Assembly: GCA_001579985.1 (NCBI GenBank)
Contig: LRSR01008713.1
Coordinates: forward strand, 1-25,591
Origin: Hypsibius dujardini
Taxonomy: Eukaryota > Tardigrada > Eutardigrada > Parachela > Hypsibiidae
Direction of reading: 5' to 3'
Length of the DNA stretch: 25,591 nt
This document shows, piece by piece, positions 17,830-25,591 of this stretch. Position 1 is the stretch's first letter, and the number at the start of each line of letters is the position of its first letter. A program made the translations under genes and the position numbers. The notes under the pieces are model-generated. The model searched no databases. It saw nothing but the letters and a program-made list of their open reading frames with translations, and was not told the DNA's origin.

Positions 17830-18303
17830 CTAGCGTGTTCCTGCTTCCGGGTCTCTCAAAAGATCTCCGGGTCTCTCAAAATGTTCAAAGTTTGGTTGTG
17901 TCCGCCTAGCCGGGCGGCCCCGCAGCGCAAAATGTTCCGGTAACTCGCGCTTGCGTCTGGTTTTTGAGCGAGCGAGTACCGGCCTCTCAATCCTACACAT
18001 GTCACAGTCGCACTCACAAATTTCGTTGGTGCGCCATCCGCCCACATCCCTCGTTACCTGTTCAATCTCTGCCATTCCTTCGGTGATAACAATTGCCACT
18101 GTCTCCATGGTCCCCCGTCTCCCTCCATCGGATCGACCGTCAATGATCCCGTACCTCGCTATACTGCTGGTGTTGTTTTCAGCTGCCACAATTCCCTTAT
18201 CCGGTTGACCACAATGTGCTCTGTTGTCCCTCGTGATGTCGTTGCTGTATCCACCATCATCCGTCAATCTGCCTCCCTCCATGATCCCAAGCGAAATTTC
18301 CAA
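17830..18303 (-). pseudogene. open frame at the 3' end of the retrotransposon, possible pol tail
   Basis: This frame of 157 codons is the longest intact one in the element and is GC-rich. It holds a Cys cluster (ECDCDMC) followed by a basic stretch (RSKTRRKRELPEHF) and ends PNFEHFERPGDLLRDPEAGT. Its place between the integrase remnant and the LTR suggests the tail of the polyprotein or an extra 3' frame. No family was recognised. A 16-base direct repeat at its end (TCCGGGTCTCTCAAAA at 17846 and 17866) adds length to the C-terminus. Confidence 0.35.
17846..17881. repeat. 16-base direct repeat, period 20
   Basis: TCCGGGTCTCTCAAAA is found at 17846-17861 and again, identical, at 17866-17881, separated by GATC. 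It lies in the last coding part of the retrotransposon, just inside the LTR. Confidence 0.95.
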
Positions 18304-18839
18304 CCTGCTCTCCGGTTCTCTGACTGCTTCCAGGTCGTCGATATGTGTCGGCGCACGATCCGCTTAAGACTCAAAAACAAAAAATGTGAAAGCAATGGCT
18401 TCATTCTGCCCGCTCAGCTTAAAAGGCATCCAGTTGGTCGTAAAAATTATCATTGACTACTGATGAAATTGGACGGGTCTTAAGTGTTGAAGGATTCAAA
18501 GTGTGCGGTTACCCAACCGCTGGAGTTGTGTTTCAATCTGTTCGCTTACTACACCCATAGTAGACCGTTGCATCGTTGTCAGCATTGAAGAGTGTTCACC
18601 CCACAGTGCGTTTGGTCCAACTCTGCCACTTAAAAAATTTACGCTGTGTGTCATACTGGCTGCGTCCTCTCTGAATGATTTAGGTCCGTTCTCTGGTCAC
18701 GTATGTGTTGATAGCTTCCGCGTGTTCCAAGATCTCTTGTACTGCCTGCCTCTCAAGTTTTCGCGCGCCATCCATTCTTCTCAAGTCAACTCACGTACCG
18801 CTGATGTGTCTGTACTTGACTCATTCACGTAACAATTAT

Positions 18840-19071
18840 TCAATTGCCATCCTGTCTCGTTCCTCTTGCGGTATCCAGGTTTGCTCTTGACAGTTTTTTT
18901 GCGTGTTCGCTGATTTCCTCGGCGATATTTCCCATTAACTCCCGGTTCACATCCGGTTCATCGTGTCGCAATTGAAAGGAATATTTTGGTTCGAAAGATG
19001 GTTGACGGACAAAAGGGATTGGGTTTTAGGGGTCGCAGCAAAAAATATGTTGGCGAGCAGGTAGTGTAGAA
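18840..19071 (-). pseudogene. integrase C-terminal half, frameshifted remnant
   Basis: At 19071-19030 the frame reads FYTTCSPTYFLLRPLKP, which resembles the 'H.TTG.SP..LLFGR' segment of Ty3/gypsy integrases. At 18980-18840 another frame reads FQLRHDEPDVNRELMGNIAE, then EISEHAKKLSRANLDTARGT. That fits the helix region after the core, where 'A..L...R...A' is typical, and it ends in TGA. The two pieces need a frameshift between them. Integration chemistry cannot be supported, since the D,D,E core was not found. Confidence 0.55.
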
Positions 19072-19099
19072 CGAGGTAACGGAGGGTCAGCTGGACAAT

Positions 19100-20640
19100 T
19101 GACAAACAAATAATTAGTTGATAAGATTTTATCAGCCCCATATTTCTTTTTCGGTTTATTTCTACATATTCTTTTTCCTTTTCGACGCCCTCACCAGGCT
19201 TCACCAGTTTGGCGATTGGAATTGTCTCCTTAGATCCGGAATTTTCGATCATGTCAAAAAGAAATTAATTATGATTTTAAAAAAAATAATAGTTCGATCA
19301 CTTCGTTGTCCACATCGGCTGTTGCGAAGGTGTCATTTCCGTTGCCCTAACCGTCGGCTTTGAACCGGTATGGGCGCGTCGTTTTCGTATATTGGAACAA
19401 AAATTTATAATTTTTACAAAAACGATAGGCTCGTGATTCTGTTCCTAATGGTATTGAACTTTAAAATCTTTTACTTCACCAATATTTTCAATCATTTTTC
19501 AAAATTCGTGCCAACAATGCAAAAAAATTTTGGCAATCCCTAAGCCTGGATTTACCCTTCAACTTTCAGTTCGCAAAGTGATGAGAGTGAAATGTAATCT
19601 CCCTTTGAGAAAGATACTTCTTGTTTTGCGTGGATGTACGGAGCACCTTGTCGTGATTGGCGTTGACTCGTTTCTGAAAATCTTTTGGGTCTGGCCAACC
19701 ATTTTTTGTGTTACTTCAGTCAATAGGAAAGACGGAAACGCACTCTTAAGCAAGTTCGGATGGTGAACATTTTGTCGTTTCTTGTTTTCAGATAATGAAA
19801 TTTTAAACCGCAAGAGGTGCCGTGCAATCTCAATTGCAAGGATCTGATGAAAGTAGAAGCTTAAGGTTACTACAATGGTCCCGTTCGTTCGTTCTTTCAA
19901 ATCATTGGCTCGAAATTGTAAATTGTCTTGGTGGTTTGGGACGTACCCATTCGTTTGAGGATTCATAGCATCAAGGATTTTAGAAACTCGTTTCTCGGTC
20001 CGACACCGGCACGGGCGGTTCACATCGGCGTAAAACAAGCTGTTTAACGTAGAATGCGGCGACAGTGGCGGAAGTTCGGGTTTTCATAACCTGCGTTGCT
20101 ATGTTAGTACGTGTAATCCGTTGTGATTGGTTGTGGTGATTCTTTAGTCAGTGTTTTACGGTGATTCATGTACTCGTACTCTACTCGTATTGTGTATATA
20201 CACGTTCTCTTTATACTGAGATATGCTGGAGTTGTTCGGAAGCTCGAGAATTAGTAGTATGATTTCGGCGTTAAAATAATAGGTTCTTCCGCTTGTGTTC
20301 GATTGGGACTCATAAGTATAGGCTAACACATCAGCGTCTCCACACACTCGGTGAGCAAAAAAATTGCAACAACGTTTTTAAAACAGTTGGTTTCATGTAC
20401 TCGATGCTAATCATGTGGAAGAGTCCGGCAACCGGAATGGACTGAAGGAACTTTCCTGTTCTTATTGGTTAATTCTTAAAATGCTAAAGATTCGTTTTCG
20501 TCTTACGCCGCGGCAAAAGACGTCGTCCTTCTGCATTTGTTGGATATTGCTGGTCGACTAAACGGGCTGACCACGGGAGAAAATTCGGTTCATCCGTCAA
20601 CAATATACAACTGGAGGAGCTCCACCCATTTCGCCAGCCA
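19100..20640. other. unassigned part of the retrotransposon
   Basis: The integrase core is expected here, but I recognise no motif of it. A minus-strand frame of 159 codons (20038-19559) contains MNPQTNGYV, which recalls the 'HPQTNG' of integrases. Its neighbours do not fit, and it lies about 900 bases too far from the C-terminal piece. An insertion or heavy decay could explain the gap. Confidence 0.3.
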
Positions 20641-20780
20641 ATTCTTCGCGCTTTTCAGTTTGTAAAGGTTTATCAAAGCGTTGTGGTTAGGAACGATACC
20701 GCACCCAATCCGAAGGTTGACGCATTGGTTTTCAGAACCAGCTCTAACGCCGCATTAAAATGATAAAGGATCGATGCGTT
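20640..20780 (-). pseudogene. RNase H domain remnant
   Basis: The minus strand reads LPNASILYHFNAALELVLKT, then NASTFGLGAVSFL. This matches the reverse transcriptase to RNase H junction of Ty3/gypsy elements, where 'TDAS..GLGAVL' is the signature. The first catalytic Asp is Asn here, and stops follow about 40 codons later. It lies about 200 bases after the reverse transcriptase frame, as expected. Confidence 0.65.
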
Positions 20781-20984
20781 AGGTAGCATGCTCTTTACAG
20801 TTTTCCAGCTGGTTTTGCGAGACGTGCTGTGCCGACGAAGGTTTAACTAAGACAGCGTCCTTTAAAAGCGGTGGCTTGCGTACCATCACTCTGTTTTGAT
20901 TGACGGAGATTCCTCTGGAATCATCGGTGTGCCCTAAAGAAGTCGACTTGTTGTCGGGCGTAGAAGCGTTTGCTGGGTTTATTT

Positions 20985-21700
20985 TTAAAGCATCTCCTCC
21001 AAGTGATCCACGTGTTTGTCGAATGTTTCAAAACAAATTTGGATATCATCGAGGTAGACGACACACATCTTCCATTTCAGGTTTGCGAAGCTCTCTTCTA
21101 TTAACCGAGAGAAAGTAACCGGGCTGTTGCAGAGGCCCAATGGCATTACCAAGAATTCGAAAGAACTATTTGGGGTGCAGAAGCTTGTTTTGGCGGTCAA
21201 GGCTTCGTCAACTTGGACTTTCCAATAGTCTGAAAACAGATCGATCTGTGTCAACCAAAAGCATTGCGTCGAGACATTCGTTGATGCGGACCAGAGGGTA
21301 CTAGTGCTTAACGGTCCGCTGGTTGACGTCTTCGTAGTGGTGAGTGCGCCCATCAAATTCGAAATTACAATGGGCATTCTTCAGCTAGTTAACTAGTTTA
21401 CACATTGAATGTTATCTTAACGGATTATAAAAATCTTGCTTAATTTGCAATGCAATTCGATATTATTATAACTTTTGAATTTTTACTGCCAGTAAACTTT
21501 CGCTTCTTATTAACCCCTGCGCTTTTGGGTCGTCGGATGCAAACGCCGACAGTAGTCTTCTGCAAACCGCAGGGTCCCGTCTTTTTTCCTGACGAGAAGG
21601 ACGTTTTAATCCCAGACATGGTTGAATAGTCTTCATGACCAACATCTCCATCTCCCGTTTTCCGTATATCTTCTTTTTGCCAGTAGAATAATTGTCGCAA
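20985..21700 (-). pseudogene. reverse transcriptase, frameshifted remnant
   Basis: The best-preserved part of the element. A frame at about 21603-21516 reads VLLVRKKDGTLRFAEDYCRR, the fingers-motif signature. The frame at 21377-20985 reads IDLFSDYWKVQVDEALTAKT, then SFCTPNSSFEFLVMPLGLCN, and includes VVYLDDI with the catalytic YLDD at 21056-21045. The spacing 'MPLGLCNSPVTF' is characteristic of the Ty3/gypsy lineage rather than copia or BEL. At least two frameshifts separate the pieces, and 140 bases between them are no longer readable. Confidence 0.85.
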
Positions 21701-22869
21701 CGGTTACCTGACGCACCGGTGGTGAAGATGTCGATTTTGTGGGTGCTGAAGCTAATACAGCCAATAGGTACATAAGGTGTCGGAAATACGTTTTTACGTC
21801 GTTGCAGAATCTCAATGTAGCTAATATTTGGTCTTGAGGGAAACACTTGGGTTTTACCTCGATTTTTTCCCACACTTCCGGTTCGTTGATCGGCGATATT
21901 CGGTAAATATCTTTCCACGCAGACAACAGATGTCCTTATCGTCGGTGGTGGCTTTTACGACGCAGTCGGGAAAGAGGATGGTTCTTCTTGTCGTCGGTGG
22001 CTGAGTTTCACTATCTTCACTATTTTCATCATGCCGGTTGTTTGAGACAATGCCTTTCAATTCACCGGACAGTCCTGTTCTGGATTCAATTACAATTTCA
22101 ATTACAATTTTTGCAGCGTGATTATTAATACTAAGCAAAAAAAGGCGCCTACGTTCTGCAGGCGTTTCAAAGCATGGATCCGTTCGTCAAACGAGCTCGT
22201 ACACCCATGGAAAAATCATTTAAATTTTTTGCCTGATGCCACTAACGGTGTTCCAGATGCTGCTATCCAATGTAAAATATGACAGTCTCGATCGAAAGTA
22301 GAACCAGAAAAGAGGAACTGGCTTAAACGGTATGCATTGTTGCCAACTTTCCAACTGCGGGAACGTCTGCTGAGACTGAGTGAAGTGATTGGCAATTGGT
22401 TTTGTAGCGGCTGATACGGTGAGTGATACGACATCGCTGACTGTTGCTGCAACGTCAGAGACAAAAGAGCGTATTTTTGGGGGTAATGATAAGTAACTGG
22501 TGGACCTCTGATAATAATATTCTTTACGGTTGGAGTAAACGTATTGATACCCTCCTTTCCCTCCTTCGCGGCTTACACCACAGCCGGAGCTGAGACGTCA
22601 AACGGAATGGCGTTCCACTTTTCTACAATATCGGCAAATTGGGAGGCCTTCCGAACCCCACTGGTTGTTTGGTAGTTTCCGACGGAGCTTGTTGGTCTGC
22701 AGTTTTTGTTGTTTCTCTTGCCTTAAAAAAATCGGTTAAATTTTGTAAGGTCGGCAACCTGCAGTTTCAAATTGGTCTCTTTCACGACGGCATCGATCTG
22801 GTTAGACGGTGTAGACGGTGATTGACGCCGATTAAACGAGAGAACCTTTCATTGCCATCCGCTAATTTT

Positions 22870-23370
22870 TAGCTCGTTGGGCGTAATTGTACTTTCTTCC
22901 GATGTTTTGGAGTTGGTCCTGGAAGGTGATAAATATGTTGAGCATTTCGGTTACAAATTCTGACCTCTGATGTGGTGGGAGACTTTTGAAAATACAGATT
23001 GCTTTTTTTCGGTACCGTGAGGGTTCGCCTCGTCGATGTACCGTAATCGGTCGTTGACGTATTTGAACGGATTGTTCTCGGTCTGCATCACGCCGGCTCT
23101 GAAGAGATTGTCGTCGATTCCGATCTTGCCAAAGAAATGTAAAACAAAATTTCAAGGTCTCCCAATAATTGTTGTGTTTTTGGATATTATGCCAGTGGAG
23201 GGTGGCGCCGTCAAAAGCCAGCTACATGTGACGAATGTAATTAATATTTCATCATTTGTGGAGGTAGCCGCAGCGCTCAAAACGCATGACGATGTCGTTG
23301 GCTTCTTTGTTTAATGCCGCAAAAATAGTTTTCTGATTCTTGATGTGTATGGCCCTGGAAAAGGTTCATC
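22870..23370 (-). pseudogene. Gag (capsid) remnant
   Basis: Pieces in three frames follow the Ty3/gypsy Gag order: FQGHTHQESENYFCGIKQ (about 23370-23310), MRFERCGYLH (about 23290-23265), FDGATLHWHNIQKHNNYWET, then LKFCFTFLW (23215-23125), NNPFKYVNDRLRYIDEANP (about 23080-23020) and SLPPHQRSEFVTEMLNIF (about 22990-22930). The W...I......W..LK..F...F pattern is typical of this capsid. Stops and frame changes separate all pieces. About 230 bases downstream, PICRYCRKVERH (22643-22608) looks like a damaged CCHC zinc knuckle. Confidence 0.6.
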
Positions 23371-23480
23371 AGGTCATGCATCATCACGTTAATGGTGTTG
23401 TCTTCGTTCTTGTCCATGACGCTTTCGTAATTTTTGCTTGTACGATTGGATTGTTTTGCTTGTACGGCTGCCGAGAACAA

Positions 23481-25363
23481 GTTTTGTCTCTTCGACCTGG
23501 TGACTGCTGCTGAAACCGGTTCTAAACTCCTGATTGGGTCCGAGTTGTTGTTGACGAACCGTCGGATAAATTAAAATTCGTTTGGTGATTGACTGAAATA
23601 GATCACTCTTTCGACGAATCGTTTTCTGGTTTGCAAAAAATGTTGAACGTCTGTTTTTGGCGCGGAGTGAACACGTTGTCGCAACCTTCAGATCCAATTG
23701 GAAAGTCTAGAGGGTTAGTTGTCAAAAACAAAATCGATCCCGTCGGTTTTCGAAGGCAGAACAGGCCGTCTCAGCCTCCCCAGTTAATGGGTTTTAATAA
23801 TTCTTACAATTTTTCGTTCGATTGTTCTTTGAAACTTTGTTGGAAACCTCGATTTGCTGTGAAATTTCAGGACTATAGTTTTGGCAAATGCAGTAACGTA
23901 GATTTTCAAAATTTTACGCATATAATTCAAAATAATAATACAATCAAATAGTACCTTATTTTCCCAGCCTCAAAGAACAGTTTTATGCCCTATGGTGTGC
24001 ATTTTGCTTGCGCCTACACCGTATATTGGGACCTATGTGTGAGTGCGTGTGCTCTACTGAAGCGGGGCTTTGCTGTCTCTCAAGGCCTGGAGGATACAAT
24101 GATTCCATCACAAAGGTCGACCTCACATGACTAGGCACATTCGCTCTTGCCAGCTCTCCCATATCTGTTCAGCTCTGAAAAAAAGGATGAACGTAGCATC
24201 AGTCATGCTTTTGACACGGTTTATTTTTTTCAAGCGCTCCAGATTCTCGTGGTCCCGCACTCATAGTCGCAGGCACGTTTTCAGATGAATTAAGCCAGTA
24301 TACATTTGCTTGAGGCTGCGCCTCCTTTCCCACCCCCACCCCACCCCACTCCACTCCACTCCACCCGATCCCACTCCACCCCATGCTGTAGGCATCGGTG
24401 CCAAAAGCTTGCCGCAAAACATAGGTGTGCCATATCGTCTGAAAAAAATTCCCGAAAATATTCAGACTAAACAGCTCTCGCAAAAGGTGAAAAGGAAGCA
24501 CAATTTTCAAAAAATCCGTTGTCAGACCGCGGGGTTTTCGTTTACAGTGTGTTTGTTTTTGCAAAAGTGAATTTGTGTTTGTTTTGTGTACATTCTGCAT
24601 CACCAAGGCGCGTAGGACGTGATCCCCTAATATAATAATAATGCGGCACGCGCTGTGAACGAAACGGCACAAAGTGGTAACGCTGGCATTGATTGATTGC
24701 CTCCTACCAAATTTAATTCTTGGCAATCTCGCAAATTCGCACATTTACAAAGCAAATTTTAGCAAAAATTACTATTTACCATAACTATTAATGGCATACC
24801 AGGTGCGGGAGAACTTTTGCCAGTACACTAAAATTGCTGAATGTAGCTCTATATGAACGGATAAAAAATTTATGTTTTATTTCGAAAGAAGACCTATTAG
24901 CGTATCGGTAGCATAGCGGACGGTAAATAATATCGGCATATCTCTGAAGCGAAGTGTATTCTTTCAACTTCGAGCATGCTTTTCCACGTGTGAGACAATA
25001 AGGCTGGTCCGAGGTGGTCGCTGAATTGCATTAGTGCAGACCACCGCTTCCGCTGGATCGTTGGTTGAACCTGAGTTCCGGCAGAATATGTCAGGCCACT
25101 GACGTTTTGCGATGTTCCAGTATTCCCGATTCACCAGTAAAAGCGTAAACTGAAAGCAAACGCGAGACGGTTTATCTTGTCGTCTACGGCATGGGCCTGT
25201 TTCATGACTGTCGATGCGTCTTGCTTGTTGCATGCCTGTATATGCCCACCATCTAGCCGCGTCCTTTTCCGCGACCAAATCTCTACCTGCCCGTCTGTCC
25301 ATCCGTCTTCTCGTCGACTCAACCATTCTCATCCGTTCCTTCATTTCTTTTTTTTCTCCTCAT
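23481..25363. other. right flank without a supportable gene
   Basis: Short frames occur on both strands, the longest 181 codons on the minus strand (24744-24199), but that frame runs through a low-complexity tract and shows no motif. The 5' LTR and primer-binding site of the retrotransposon should lie in or beyond this stretch, yet neither a match to the LTR at 17455-17783 nor a convincing primer-binding site was seen. Confidence 0.4.
24325..24385. repeat. CCACT/CCACC low-complexity tract
   Basis: About sixty bases are composed almost only of CCACC, CCACT and CCATC pentamers on the plus strand. The minus-strand translation is a Gly/Trp-rich run (WSGIGWSGVEWGGVGVG) and is an artefact of the repeat. 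Confidence 0.85.
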
Positions 25364-25545
25364 TCGGGGCATTGTTCAGGTGCCGAATTCAGAATCACTT
25401 CGAAATACATTTTTTCATTTACTGCAGTCAGGAAAATATAAACTGATTTTGCCGGTAAATTTGGGCAAAGCTTTTTTTGGGGATATTTCAGTTGGGAAAA
25501 CACTGGAAGATTCCATTTTCCTTCATTTTCACTGTGCAAATGCAT
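25364..25545 (+). repeat. dispersed repeat, copy B
   Basis: It starts CGGGGCATTGTTCAGGTGCC, then GAATTCAGAATCAC. It runs through TTGCCGGTAAA and GGGAAAACACTGGAAGATTC to CATTTTCCTTCATTTTCACT. The order and orientation equal those of 1420-1600, and the GGGAAAACAC..GGA-ATTCCATTTT segment also matches 553-600. Confidence 0.65.
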
Positions 25546-25591
25546 TAACCCTCTGAGTGCCGGTCAGCTTACACTGGCTTAATTCTTCCTT

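Larger units (their letters stand above)
17784..23370 (-). mobile_element. decayed Ty3/gypsy-type LTR retrotransposon, internal region
   Basis: The minus strand carries, in order from high to low coordinates, remnants of Gag (23370-22870), a zinc knuckle (about 22640-22600), reverse transcriptase (about 21700-20985), RNase H (about 20780-20640) and the integrase C-terminal half (19071-18840), then the LTR at 17783. This is the Ty3/gypsy gene order. The reading frame changes repeatedly and stops occur within every domain, so the copy is dead. A protease was not recognised, and neither were the catalytic-core motifs of integrase: the expected place (about 20300-19300) holds open sequence I cannot assign. 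The 5' LTR and primer-binding site were not found. It is an old fossil copy and no autonomous activity is expected. Confidence 0.82.

Noticed and set aside
19559-20038. 159-codon minus-strand frame containing MNPQTNG, considered as the integrase core
   Set aside because: The 'HPQTNG'-like word is isolated, no D..D..E spacing surrounds it, and it sits too far from the integrase C-terminal remnant.
24199-24744. 181-codon minus-strand frame, the longest near the right end
   Set aside because: Its C-terminal third is the CCACT low-complexity tract read backwards, and the rest has no motif or coding-like composition.
24964-25344. Minus-strand frame with a possible acceptor (GCTTTCAG) and NREYWNIAKRQWPDIFC, faintly like a secreted RNase T2 start
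   Set aside because: Only one short tryptophan-rich match, no second conserved block, no donor and no neighbouring exons. Chance is more likely.

Overview
The window is animal nuclear DNA. It has spliced genes with GT-AG introns from 63 to about 1,100 bases, AT-rich spacers, dispersed short repeats and a decayed LTR retrotransposon. The one clearly complete gene is a membrane receptor guanylyl cyclase, a family with this exact architecture that is known from animals. The species cannot be fixed from the sequence; an invertebrate, possibly an ecdysozoan, is only an inference. All calls were made by eye from the bases, without any database search.

Left edge (1-2182). The first 353 bases are the last coding exon of a plus-strand single-pass membrane protein. 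After it come copies of a dispersed repeat and a GC-richer stretch (about 822-1420) that may be two exons or a gene fragment.

Receptor guanylyl cyclase (10610 down to 2183, minus strand). Eighteen exons can be joined with consistent splice phases into 3,225 bases, which is 1,074 codons plus a stop. The order is signal peptide, ligand-binding ectodomain, one membrane helix, kinase-homology domain, signalling helix and guanylyl cyclase domain. The cyclase active-site residues are kept, while the kinase-homology domain has lost the Lys, Asp and DFG positions of an active kinase. Its introns hold notable structure: a decayed copy of the start of exon 14 inside intron 13, a large fold-back repeat in intron 14, an inverted-repeat element in intron 12 and a GTCT microsatellite in intron 6.

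Behind it (12277 down to 11561, minus strand) lies a probable two-exon gene for a 64-residue protein of unknown function. From about 12.3 to 17.4 kb the DNA is AT-rich and I find no gene. One repeat here is an inverted partner of sequence at 11.1 kb.

Right part (about 17455-23370). This is a minus-strand Ty3/gypsy-type retrotransposon with many frameshifts and stops. One LTR with TATA box and poly(A) signal sits at 17455-17783. Gag, zinc-knuckle, reverse transcriptase, RNase H and integrase remnants follow in the expected order toward higher coordinates. No second LTR was found. The last 2 kb hold low-complexity DNA and another copy of the dispersed repeat, with no supportable gene.
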